A program made the position numbers and the translations under genes. The notes beneath the pieces were generated by a model, which was not told the DNA's origin, ran no database searches, and saw nothing but the letters and a program-made list of their open reading frames with translations. This document shows, piece after piece, positions 52,801 to 62,873 of a stretch of DNA of 64,000 nucleotides. Origin of the DNA: Istiophorus platypterus (Eukaryota; Chordata; Actinopteri; Istiophoriformes; Istiophoridae); the NCBI GenBank assembly GCA_016859345.1, contig CM029115.1:10154001-10218000 (forward strand), given 5' to 3'. Numbering within the stretch: position 1 is the stretch's first letter; each line of letters opens with the position of its first letter.

Positions 52801-55192
52801 CAAGTCATATTGAATACTTATGTATTAATAAGTATTCAATACTACTGAATACTTACTAAAAGAGATTGAAAACATGATGTCCAAAGAAAAAGACAGAAAC
52901 ACCACTATTGCAGATGTTAATGGGTTGAAAACTTTCTGGATATTGTATTGTATTGAGCCCAGGTTCATTGCCAGTACAGCCCAAAAGCCCAAAATGAAAG
53001 GAAGATACACCAGATGAGCTATTGCTGTCATAACAGCTATTTCTTTGCATTTGTTTTTGTCAAATAGCCAAAAAGCTCTGACTAATAAACACTCAACATA
53101 CTCTAAGAAAGACAATGAAACACGTCACCCTCTATGTAACACATATAATAGATTACAAATCCCGCTTAACATGGTAGGCAACTGTTTCCCAGTAACAGAA
53201 AACAAATATTTCCCTGGAAAGATGAGACAATGTATTGCCAAAAAAGACAAGACAAAAACGGGCCTCCCAAAATACAGGTTTCAATATACAGTATATATAG
53301 TTGCATTTTGTTCCAGATTTCAGACTAGAGCTATTTAGACAAAGTGCCTAAATCAGAAGAAGCAGTGGAGCCAATTATGAATAAACTCTCAGACACTCTT
53401 GAGTGATGTTTTTCTTACATGTAAAGATTTCTGGGACATTTTCTTTGTCTCCAGTGAGAACTTGGGGTGGAACAGGGACTAATACTGATGAAGCCCTGCA
53501 AATTCAATTAATACATTGTGTGCCATGTTCACATATTATTTACATAAACTTAAATTGTCTGAGAGAAGAGTCAAGAGTCAGGAGAGCACAAAAACATATT
53601 CTGTTGTGGAAAAATACTTTTTTGTTGCCATTTTGCTGAAAAGCCTTATCTGCTGTTGTTTACTTTTTGGGGATTTCACCACAGAGATGGAAGATCTCTG
53701 AAAACAAGAATCGTAGATTCAGTTAATTAATCTGTAATTCATCAATGTAGACTATTTCATAAGACCAACTGTTTACTCAACTTGATTTCATTCATTGAAC
53801 TTAATTCTATAAATGTCTGTGGTTCCATAGAAAATTACAAGACTTAAAAACATCCAGAGCTAAAAGGGACACAATTTGGTTTAACGGTATATATTTATAT
53901 ATTACACATAATATTACAACGCTTCATATTCCTTGCTGGTTAGCGTTGAAACTATTATATTAATTATTGAATAATGTTCCAATTATTTTCTCAATGAATG
54001 TTCATGAAAATAACAACCGAAAATGCCCATTACAAAAAAGGTGATATCTTGAAATGTACTGCCCTGTACAACGAGTCAGATCCAAGCCCAAAGATATTCA
54101 CTTCACTATCTAGACGACTAGACAATAAAGCACCAAATTCTTACTTTTGAGAAGCATTTTTGTTTGAAAAATGAATTACTGGTAATCAACGGAGATGCCG
54201 ATTGATATTTTTCCAACTAATTGTTTAATCAACTAATTATCTCAGTTTAAGTCCTTATTAAAGTGACTTTAGTTGTCGGGCTATAGTTACAAATGATACA
54301 AGCACTTCCAAATAAACAAGCCAGAGGCAGGGTCTGCAGACACGACTGTGTTAACTGTTCCCCTAAAACCTGATATTAAACTGTGCTTAGCTGCTAAAGG
54401 CTTCTCTCCCCTCAAGCAGATAACTTCAAACTTGTGGGTTAGTATCCCAAACTTAAGGCAGATGTTGAGGCAAGCACCCACCGAACATCTATCAGACTCG
54501 TGAAGCACTGCAAAAATAACATTTGATCATATTAAATATCATCAACAAAAAATCCTCCTAATGGCTCAGCGGTGCATATCGAAATGCTAACGTTAGCCAG
54601 AAACAGCTGACCAGTGTCATCCTCAGGTCCCTCTTTAATGGCTTCACTGTTGACCCTGCTGACCTGACGACGAGCTACGCTGAGTTTCCATGTTATGATC
54701 AAGGCGCCACCAGCTTGGTCTAGGTAAGGTTCGTCCAAACTGCACTGACAAGCAGCTGTAACTTGGGACAGTGGTTTATCCTGCTTTAACAGGCAACTTG
54801 CTTACTAATGTTTCACTAACCACCTAAATATCGCCGGCTAGCTTAGCCGCTGTACAAGACTCTACCAAACACCCCTTGATCGACGTTTGCCACTGTCACT
54901 TCGCTTGTGCCCGCTAAACAAAACATACAATGCCTTTGTCCGAACCACCGACATCTGAACTGCTATTAAACGAACATTAAAAGCCTCCTTTTCGCCCGCT
55001 GCGAGTTTAACGAGCTAGCGCCAACTCCGTCCTCCACTACTATTTGTGTAGCGCTTCCGGGAACTAGCCGGAGCCCGGTGGACGAGCCGTCCGTCCCGGG
55101 GGGGTAATCGTGAACGCGTCCCTCCAAACTGCACCTCGCCCTCCAGCTCGCACCTTAAGCGAATAACGTAGCCGAAATACGTACCAGCTCAT
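25477..55192 (-). CDS. bin3: Bridging integrator 3 (BAR domain protein), complete, 9 exons
   Basis: Coding exons in transcript order: 55192-55185, 48786-48738, 47651-47611, 40592-40531, 38894-38758, 34231-34191, 29382-29241, 28162-28028, 25623-25477. The joined frame is 254 codons, giving 253 aa, exactly the length of human BIN3. It starts MSWIPFKIGQPKKQIVSKT and ends LSELRALSIVADD, both near-identical to the mammalian protein. Almost the whole protein is an N-BAR-type coiled-coil domain (motifs LLSNPLCEQDQAFLESMTAL, FPSLNMAVKRREQALQDY, KVEKYEEKEKTGP) that dimerises and binds curved membrane. Unlike BIN1 and amphiphysin it has no SH3 domain. BIN3 is linked to actin organisation, cytokinesis and muscle and lens biology. 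The first coding exon contributes only 8 nt. The gene spans about 30 kb, far looser than its neighbours, and lies next to egr3 as in human 8p21. Confidence 0.97.
25624..28027. other. bin3 intron 8
   Basis: 2.4 kb between the last two exons. It contains a (GT)n tract at 27335-27364. No other gene seen. Confidence 0.85.
27335..27364. repeat. (GT)n microsatellite
   Basis: About fifteen GT units in bin3 intron 8. Confidence 0.95.
28163..29240. other. bin3 intron 7
   Basis: 1.1 kb intron. I see no repeats or exons of note. Confidence 0.85.
29988..30028. repeat. (TA)n microsatellite
   Basis: About 40 bp of TA repeat broken once by TTTA, in bin3 intron 6. Confidence 0.9.
32630..32716. repeat. Long perfect (CA)n microsatellite
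   Basis: 87 bp of uninterrupted CA repeat in bin3 intron 6, the longest perfect dinucleotide run in the window. Confidence 0.98.
34232..38757. other. bin3 intron 5
   Basis: 4.5 kb intron. A poly-A run lies near 37825-37845. Overlapping open frames at 35313-35840 have no recognisable domains, so I treat them as chance. Confidence 0.8.
38895..40530. other. bin3 intron 4
   Basis: 1.6 kb intron with a short CA tract near 40281-40301. No gene seen. Confidence 0.85.
41889..42153. mobile_element. Dispersed non-autonomous repeat, MITE-like
   Basis: The segment runs from TCTGCCAAGGAGGTTATGT to GGCAAAGGTTGACGCTGAGC. It has internal phrases (AGCAGGATTACACAAAAAAT, GGCAGGGAAGAACCCA) that I recognise from a repeat common in fish and other animals. 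The ends are weakly inverted (CCAAGG against CTTTGG). There is no coding capacity. The family name is not assigned. Confidence 0.5.
43791..43890. repeat. (AAAT)n microsatellite
   Basis: About 75 bp of near-perfect AAAT units flanked by related TTAA sequence, in bin3 intron 3. Confidence 0.95.
43905..44345. repeat. Composite dispersed repeat with minisatellite core and G-rich arm
   Basis: The left arm (about 43905-44010) has repeated AAGGTT/GGTTCAGG-type text, a GAAATGCATTGTGTCAATGA phrase and GTCCCCACGGGGATAG. The core (44031-44180) is a 10-bp minisatellite. The right arm (44205-44345) has GGTCCTCACTTTCTAACACA followed by TTAGGG-like repeats. I know this arrangement as a frequent teleost repeat around variable TG-rich cores. 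A partial left-arm copy recurs at 44815-44880. Confidence 0.6.
44031..44180. repeat. 10-bp tandem minisatellite
   Basis: Fifteen consecutive 10-bp units in perfect register. After one tgagtatgtg come seven cgtgtatgtg (44041-44110), then five catgtatgtg-type (44111-44160), then two tatgtatgt-type units. It makes open frames in several readings, none of which is a gene. Confidence 0.97.
44815..44880. repeat. Partial second copy of the composite repeat left arm
   Basis: TAAGGGGCTGAGGAATACAT then TATCAAAGAGTATCCTCAC parallels the 43960-44005 text position by position with scattered changes. Confidence 0.55.
46675..46722. repeat. 24-bp tandem duplication
   Basis: Two adjacent copies of a 24-bp unit starting CAGACACCACCA and ending CTCAAATGT, differing at one base. 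Confidence 0.9.
47652..48737. other. bin3 intron 2
   Basis: 1.1 kb AT-rich intron with poly-T runs near 48617 and 48648. No gene seen. Confidence 0.85.
48861..48978. other. Cluster of four consecutive hairpins
   Basis: Hairpin 1, 48861-48900: 17 pairs with one bulged base and a 5-nt loop. Hairpin 2, 48898-48922: GAAAGCT/AGCTTTC. Hairpin 3, 48922-48944: CAACATT/AATGTTG. Hairpin 4, 48948-48978: perfect 13-bp arms (GACCTATACTGAC and its complement) with a 5-nt TAGAG loop. It lies 75 bp upstream (in transcript sense) of bin3 exon 2. It has no resemblance to a tRNA or a known element that I can name. Confidence 0.8.
52311..52637 (+). pseudogene. Coding-like ORF of unknown origin in bin3 intron 1
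   Basis: The frame is open for 327 nt on the strand opposite bin3. Residue choice looks protein-like rather than random, with charged and aromatic clusters such as AEDRELVEDVGKWFCSDDDP and RPYWNASVSRAHKRPFSLVK. A stop lies directly upstream in the same frame (52308-52310). An overlapping frame from 52102 reads through the 5' part, as if one frameshift separated two pieces of one coding sequence. I do not recognise the family. It could be a retrocopy, a transposon-derived fragment, or chance. Confidence 0.3.
52809..52855. other. Interlocking palindromes
   Basis: ATTGAATACTTAT (52809-52821) and its exact complement (52828-52840) flank a 6-nt loop. The right arm pairs again with TGAATACTTA at 52846-52855. 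This gives three alternating copies of one arm. Confidence 0.85.
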
Positions 55193-55530
55193 TTTGAGTG
55201 AACTTTTATTCCGGTTTCATTAGGGGTGAGTTATTATCTTCCGAGGACCTCATCCCTTTTCTACCAGGCAACAGTCGGGCACTGAACAGGAAGTCCGAGC
55301 AACAAGCCGCTTGTGTTTCCTCTCAGGAGGTTTTTTTTTTTTTTTTTCTTTCTTTCTTTACAGAAACGAGAAAAGCGAATATTTGCTATAATGTTCTAAT
55401 GTTATAATAACAGAGAGCGAATGCTCGCACGCGTGTGTAAACGTGTGTATATAATGTTCATTGGTCTCATTTCCCTTGTGTGTGTGTGTGTGTTGGGTGC
55501 GCGCGCCGGCGTGCGCGTGCACGTTTGGGA
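55185..55530 (-). promoter_or_regulatory. Probable bin3 promoter and 5' UTR region
   Basis: Sequence directly upstream of the bin3 ATG. It includes a long alternating purine-pyrimidine stretch at 55481-55524 (GT run followed by GCGCGC-rich sequence). The start site cannot be placed. Confidence 0.35.
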
Positions 55531-58500
55531 CCCACGTTGAACTGAAGGCAAGTGATATTTTTCTTTATTCAAGTACTTACATAGAAATAACAAAACGATT
55601 TCATTACAACAAACCGAAGTAAACGGGGGAGTACATCTCCCCATCACAAGGATATAGTAAAATTCATTTCAATATTCAGCTCATCATAAAAGGACCTTAT
55701 TATAAGGTAATAAAACATGAAATAGGCTAAAGACATCCACAACATTTTAAACAAGACCCCTTGTTTTTCTTTAAAAAAAAAAAAAAAAAAAAATCCAAAG
55801 TAACAGTTGTCCCAGTGTGTGTTTCCATATGTCTGTCTTGAATTGTTGCTAGATTTATCCCATTTCACCCAAAGTGACTTTTATTTTCATGCATAATAAA
55901 GAAATGAGCACCTCCCACAGCATCTGGGGGCAGTACTTGGGAACATTTCCGTGCACATGCAAACATGAGGATATACTCTAATGAAAAGGAAACACAACAC
56001 AACAGAAAACAGTGAGTATCAACTCCATCTTAACACCGTGATGTCACTGTTGAAGACCACAAAATCCCTGAAGCCACACTGTAGTCCATAAGATGACATG
56101 AGTAGCCTATAATATCTACACATTATTGAGATCTCTTCAAATGAGAACCGTTGTTTTTCTGTTTGTTTGTTTTTTATTATCCTGTAATTAATAATTTTCA
56201 CAAATGAGCCCAAGCCCTATTGCCTTGCCCAAGGCCCAATTTACAGAGACTAAATTAAACAGTTAAACACAAACATTAGTACAAGGCTGCCTTCAGCTGA
56301 AAGCAGACTGAGGTCACATTTATGATTTGTTGCTCCTGTGGAGTTCTCATCACGTATTGTTTTTGATCAGCCAACCCTGCAACCCAGTTTGGCACAAAGA
56401 TGGCTGCTGATGTTGGCTCACATCCAATGTGGAGCAGAGAACGAGGATGAGGCAAATTCCAATTTCAGAGTGTTCAGCCACCCACTTTTGGACAATAGAA
56501 AACATAAAACAAATTATTCTTTGATAAGCATTATTAGGAGGGGGTTCTGGGTTTGTTTAACAAGTCACTGATATATCTATATATTCACACATTAGAAAGA
56601 AGGATTATTGTTCAGAGGAACATGGTACAGCCTGTATTGTTGTTCTACCACCAAACTATATTGAGGAGCGAGATGGAGGGGGATCATGTCAATTTTTACA
56701 AATTTTCTATCCATCCAATACAAAAATGTCATGGAACAAAAGTGACAGATGATATGACTGATGAAATATTGAGTCTGCAAAGTTGTAATTACATGGCTTC
56801 ATTCAGACGTGGAAATAGCTTAGTCTAGTCTACCCCTTAGTCTGCACCAGTCCTTGACACCAAGCAAGAGGAGACCACGTTCTATATACTATAATTAAAA
56901 AAATCCATTCTCACCAGGAAGGGGTCAGATCTAGAGCACGCAAGAGCATAACTTTGGTCAAATAAAATCAAAATGTTCCAGAGTCTATAACAATCTGTGT
57001 CTAAAATCACATAATTCTAGGTAAACATTAAAGATAAACATTTTGTTTTTCTTATAACCTCATTTACTACATATTCTTTTGTGTGGACTCCACAAGGCTG
57101 TCTGCTACAGAATGTTTACACTAGAGGCCATTGCTCATTGCATGATTTGACCTGGCAAATCCCAATCTAATATTTTAATATTAATTATGATAAAGGTAAT
57201 GACCTTGGATCTGAAACAAGGAATGGTGTGTCATGTATTGTGTATAAATTTCACTTTTCAAGAGTTTGTTAAGTTGTGATTTATATTTCAGTTGCATTTT
57301 ATTGGGAGAACCTAAGAAAAAGTTGCATTACCAGATGACCATCTATGCAATAAAATAATGAATTTTTTATGATAAGAATTATTGATTTACAGTTAGATGT
57401 TGCAGGGTGTAAAACCTTTTAAAGTATCTGTAAAACTGCTAGGAGGTCTGTTCATTTAACCATGTAGATGAGTTGAGAAAAGACTCTCTGAGGCCAAATT
57501 AACTGGAAAATAAGTGGACACTTGCCAGGAAGCTCTGCAGTGAAAGCTGGTTGTTACAGGAAAGGGAAAACATGGCCTTGGAAGCTCATTTCTGTATGCA
57601 CTGTGTTTTCTGTGGCACTGCTTTTTCTAAAATATTCTTTTGACCTTTACATTTGTCATTCGATATTCTTTTTAAGTCTGATATCTGTGGCTGCTGAGTG
57701 TTACAATATTTTTTTCCCAGCTGATAACAATGTTTATATAAGTTCTTTGCACCGCATACACCATACATTTTCTAATAGTCAGAGAGCACAGCCAATAACC
57801 AGAAATACTGTCTGTCTGTCAAAATAAGTGGTGAAAAGAATGTTTCTTTTGAAAGAAGGATAAGTTTATCTGGCATTTTAGCAATAAACTTTAATCATCT
57901 TAACATATTGACAAGACTATTGCTCCTTTAATATTTCAATAACAATAACTGAATAAATACGAATGTTTGGTTTGGTTGGCTCCAATTTTTTTGGCATCTG
58001 TATTTTGAGCTAACATTGACAGAAGCACATACCTTAACATTTATAGTCTTTTTCATTCCATATTCTCATTTTTCATGGTTTTTGACTAAAAGATTACTAA
58101 ATGAAAATGCTATATTAATATCTCAATACAAAAAACCCTTCCTGCTTTCTAGATGTAAGGGAAAAATAACAGTTTTGAGAAAAAGTAAAGTTTATCAGAT
58201 GTTGATATTGTTGTCAGTATCATTATAATATACTCAAGACCCAAGAGAAGCCACTGGCAAAGATGAGCCCATACAAAATGCTTCACTGAATGATAAAATA
58301 GGTATTTCCTTCTACCAGCAAAAAGATCAGTAGGGAGCCACATGAGAAAAATATTGGCATTGCCCTGCAGTGTATTTTGTTTAAGAAAGAATTCAACCAT
58401 TTAGTCTCAGAGAACATCTATTTGAGAACAACCAGTGTTTTCTATACAATGGGAAAGATGTTTTAATTGAAATAACTGATTGCAACTATAATGGAGATGC

Positions 58501-60241
58501 ACAGAATGTAAAAAAAAATCTTGTAATTTATTCAGAGAACACATTAGTGCTTCCTTAAACCAGTTACTACTTAAAGCATACAGATGGTGCAAATGATATT
58601 ATTCTTTTTTTTAAAATGGAAAATAACACACCATATTTGGCACTACTGTAGTGCTCCAGAAATTTTTGCAATGACCTATGACAACAAAATATTCTGTAAT
58701 ATAACTACATTACTAAAACCTTTAAGACACATTCCGCACAAGCATTCAGTCAATTGAAAGATCTTGTTTATGCAGACATTTCTATTTACATAGTGTGCAT
58801 GAAGGCATGCACATATATGCACAATTTAATACTGAGTTATGGTGCAGTTGACATTTGAGTACAAAAGTGAAACCTCTACTATAGCTACCTGCATACATAT
58901 TTGTATACTGTACAAAAACAAGTCTGTAGTTTACAACTCAGTCTCAATCTCTCTGTATTAGAATAGATGTAAACATGGATTTGGAAATTTTAATTTTTCT
59001 CCTACAATATGTTGCTCATCTTTTGGTGACCTCAACCAAATATTTAAGTCTTTTTACCCCGTGAAGCACAGAAAAAGGGCCTCATTCATCTCCTTCCTTA
59101 TACATCTTTGCTGTCATATACTGCTACTTTGCAGCCCAGTATTATTTATTTAATTAGTTCAGTCTGTCTAACTGTGCTCTTAGTTAATTTGATTTATGGG
59201 TTGGTGGCATATGTCATGAATATATTGCATATAATTGCAGAACTCAAGAAAACTGAAAAATGAAGAGTATTGGTGAGCTTTTCAAAACGGCAACAGAAAT
59301 TCTATCTGGCAACACCACATAAAACCACCATATAAAAAGGCAACAAAAATACACAGTGTCTCTCAGTGACTACAAATAAATAAGTATTGGCAAAGGCATT
59401 GATTGCTGCAGGCATGTTTGTTTTATAAGTACAGGTAACAGGACAAGACATTGGTTTGCTTTGTGTGACTCATTCAGTCATTATCTAGATTTAACCAAAT
59501 TGTTCAGGTTAATCTAAATCTGAGATGCGGTGTTTGAATCTGATCTCCCCTTGAATTCAACATGTGTGCTAGGCTGATATCACTGTTATGTTTGGTAATT
59601 GTCAGGCACAATAAAAAGAACCAGGTTGGCTGTATCACCACAATACATTTGGCACATTCTTTTGAGAAACAACATTCAAATAGAAAATAAAAAACACTAC
59701 ACCTCAACAAAAACAACAGAAAGACAGTCAAGTGCCACTAATAAGGTATCCATGACAGTACACAATTATAACCAATTGCACTTTTAAACAGCCTAATAAA
59801 ATTAATGCATACATCCCAGACAACTCATCATTTAGCTAAGCTCCATTATAATTTTGTCTGTTTCAATCCTTATGATGGATTCTGGCTTCCTTCCAATGTA
59901 GAAATTCTCAGTAAAATTTACAAAAGTGTATCCGCCCCAAAACCTATAGATACACATTGGCCTTTTGGACAGAATGGGCCAAAGTGCCCTTCTATGTGTT
60001 GGCACTATGTTACAGTAGCTGAGGCTCTGAGTTGCTTGAAAGAGAAGGGCGTAGCAGCCTTTCCCTCTTAATTAAACTAAAGGCATCCATCTCAAAATAG
60101 AAGGAATAAAACTGAAAGGAGCAGGGAATATAAAACAGAGGGAAAAAGTCACCTATTTATCTCATTTGGGATGCTATCCCTTCTTCCTAAGTCTCTTTAT
60201 GGGGCATGGTGAGGGCTCAGTCCAAGTGCACGTAGTGACGG
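55193..60241. other. Region between bin3 and the egr3 stop codon
   Basis: The left end is the bin3 promoter and 5' UTR. The right part is probably egr3 3' UTR (minus strand), AT-rich with ATTTA-type elements. A poly-T run lies at 55329-55347, an alternating GT/GC tract at 55481-55524 and a poly-A at 55772-55793. No further gene recognised. Confidence 0.7.
59375..59383 (-). promoter_or_regulatory. AU-rich element in the presumed egr3 3' UTR
   Basis: The minus strand reads TTATTTATT, the classic mRNA-destabilising nonamer, about 860 bp after the egr3 stop codon. Immediate-early mRNAs are usually short-lived through such elements. This is a motif match, and 3' UTR membership is inferred. Confidence 0.4.
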
Positions 60242-61320
60242 TCACGATGTTCCCACTGTTGGCCCCCCACAGGAGCTGGGTGGCGAGCTGTGGCTCCCAG
60301 CACCCCCACTGCTCTTGTCAGCTGGCTTCTTGTCCTTCTGTTTCAGGTGGACCTTTGCGTGTCTCTTTCGCTCGTCACTTCTGGCAAACTTGCGTCCACA
60401 GAACTCACAGGAGAAGGGTTTCTCACCTGTGTGTGTGCGAATGTGTGTGGTCAGGTGGTCACTGCGGCTGAAGGAGCGCATGCATATTCGGCACTGGAAG
60501 GGTTTGTGACCTGTGTGGATGCGGAGGTGACGTGTGAGCTCATCTGAGCGTGAGAAGCGTCTGTCACAGTTCTCTGCCGGACAGGCATGCGGCCGTTCGT
60601 GGACAGGGGTTTTGCTGGGGCGGTTGGGGTACTTCCGTGGTCGGATGGGTTTGAGGGTGAGAGTCTGTTGCGGAGGGTGGTGTTGAGGAGGGTGCTGCTG
60701 CCCACCAATGAAACCTGGGTGAATTTGCTGCTTGTCTTTGAACGCTCTGATGGTCTCCAGGGGTGTGATGGGTGGAGGGTTGACTCGGATGGGGTCCATG
60801 GTCTGGAAGGGCTTGTGCTCCATCACACCAACCTCCCCCTGATGATGGAAAAGGTTGTAGTCAGGGATCATGGAGAAAAGGCTGCCATCCATGGAGGCTT
60901 TGGATGTGGAGTGATAGTCATTGCCAGGGTAGGCTAGAGCAGTGCTGGTGGCAGGGCTATGGTGGAAGGAGACCTGATCCTGGTACAGGTCACCACAGGT
61001 GGAATAGGCAGGCAGCGGTGGACCATACACCTGCTCCATATCTGACGTCTGTCCGCCCATGCTGGCTGCGGACGATGATGTCTGTGTCGTTACTGTGCCA
61101 GGTGAAGGAGATACACCCAAGATCCCTGCGCTGACAAGACTTATGATATTGTTATCAGAGCACCAGCCAGAGCCACCAATGCCACCTGACGGAGGAGTGT
61201 CAAAGGCAAACTTCCCCAGATAGGTGACAGTCTGCCCGCTGCGGTTGGACTGGAAGCTGGATCCATACTGAATTTCTGCCGTTGCTTTCTCGTTCCCCAT
61301 GCCCAGATCCATGATATTAT
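60242..61320 (-). CDS. egr3: Early growth response 3, second coding exon (gene start outside the window)
   Basis: The exon begins after a tatgtag acceptor and codes for about 359 aa to TGA at 60244-60242. EGR3-specific text includes VTYLGKFAFD, NIISLVSAGILGV, SMIPDYNLFHH and KPFQTMDPIRVNPPPITPLE, matching human EGR3 closely. TPLETIRAF corresponds to the R1 segment that binds NAB co-repressors, with the key isoleucine kept. Three C2H2 fingers follow (about 60345-60595) with recognition helices RSDELTR, RSDHLTT and RSDERKR, the EGR set that reads GCGTGGGCG-type sites. EGR3 is a nuclear immediate-early transcription factor in muscle spindle, nerve and lymphocyte development. Phase is 1 at the 5' end. 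The first exon (about 50 codons in human) is not found in 61321-64000. Insertions include a GG-rich loop and a histidine/glutamine-rich stretch before the fingers. Confidence 0.95.
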
Positions 61321-61973
61321 CTACATAAAGCAAAAAAAAAAAAAAAAAATCATGAACAAGTCATCCACATGGTTGATCAGACATGAATATGAAATGCAAT
61401 CAGTTGAGAAGAAAAGCCTGTAAAAGTGATCATGTGATACAAGTTGTGAAAAAAGTCTAGAAAATTCACTTTGTCAAGCTATATGAACTTGCAGTGAAAG
61501 TCCTTTTTTGTCCGAAATTCAGCTCTTTTGCATATTTCTGTAATAGTGGGCCAATAAGAGATCAAAAATAAAAGAAGTCCGACACAGTTCATAAAGAAAT
61601 GTGCGCGCTGTCAGACCTGTAAGTTAAGTGAGTGACTGCTGCATCTGAGACAGTGGTGTGTCTCTCTCTCAGATCCCACAAGCTCTCATAAATCAAGACC
61701 TAAACACCCCCTTTGATCCAGTCATTGTGTCCCTCAGGAGGAAAGCCAAACTGAATGGTAAGATCTGATTTCTTTACAGCAGGGAGGATTATAAGGCAGA
61801 CGCCACATCTATCACGCTCAAGGATTCAAAACACATTTGCAGCAAAGAACATCTGCACATAACAGGGGGAAAAAAATTTAAGTGATAATCCAATTTCTGC
61901 AGTCTTAGTTATCTTAACAAATTTTGTTGATATTTTATTTGTACAGAACCTTACACTCCACACCAAAAATACA

Positions 61974-61974
<1 letters not shown>

Positions 61975-62005
<31 letters not shown>
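61975..62005. repeat. (CA)n microsatellite
   Basis: About fifteen CA units in the presumed egr3 intron. Confidence 0.95.
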
Positions 62006-62007
<2 letters not shown>

Positions 62008-62564
62008 ATTTTAACTTATTCCAAAGATGCCGTGAAAGCCATCAAACACAGATGTGCTTAATGGGGATACATTTATGTGCTGATCATGCTCTGAAGGCAA
62101 AACGTGAGGCATTTGGAAACAGAAGTTAAAATAGATGTCTCTTTTCATTTGAGGGAAATCATACACAGGGGTGCTTATATATTCACTCCCAGTAATTACA
62201 GCCTGCTGGAATTTGGCTAAAGGCAAATTATAATGAAACAAACAAAACCAAAATTATGTATATTGCACAATACTGTTGAAAACTTGAGCTATGACTCACA
62301 ATGACATAATTTTGTTTATGTGTATGACCTTATGATAGGATTAAGAGTTGATATTAATATATTTTAATCTAAACCTTTAGTCATTTGAGTAGTGGGATAT
62401 TCAAGCAGAATGAGGGGCATGAAAAAAAAGTCCTCACTCTTTTTTATGGGTCAGTACTTGAGAGACCACCACACACCTGTTCCACCTGTAAAACCACAGC
62501 ATGCTACCTTTACCAAAAATATATAAATGATACCCCCGCAAAAAAGCCTTTATGCAAAAATTAT

Positions 62565-62591
62565 GTATATATATATATATATATATATATT
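62565..62591. repeat. (TA)n microsatellite
   Basis: About thirteen TA units. Confidence 0.95.
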
Positions 62592-62800
62592 CTATTTCTA
62601 ATGAGAATTTCACTAAGTTCAGACATGATTAAGACAATAACACACACCTGTACTCTGCAGCATCCCCCCATAGTTTCATTTCGGTTGATTAAATATATCA
62701 TGTCAGAGGTCATAAAATATACATTTAATTACCGTGTTTATAGAAAAATGAAATATGTCACATGTTTATCATGAACTTGACAGTTGCTTATATTTAATTC

Positions 62801-62806
62801 ACACAG

Positions 62807-62873
<67 letters not shown>
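62801..62873. repeat. Compound (CA)n(TA)n microsatellite
   Basis: About 29 bp of CA repeat passes into about 44 bp of TA repeat, broken once by GTA. Confidence 0.95.

Larger units (their letters stand above)
48787..55184. other. bin3 intron 1
   Basis: 6.4 kb intron after the 8-nt first coding segment. It contains a hairpin cluster at 48861-48978, a coding-like ORF of unknown origin at 52311-52637, and a palindromic segment at 52809-52855. The stretch near 55 kb becomes GC-richer toward the promoter. Confidence 0.85.

Noticed and set aside
52825..53115. 96-codon hydrophobic minus-strand frame in bin3 intron 1
   Set aside because: It looks membrane-like only because of T-rich sequence. No family match, and its end overlaps the palindromic segment.
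60166..61134. Several plus-strand frames of 60-116 codons
   Set aside because: Antisense shadows of the egr3 zinc-finger exon.
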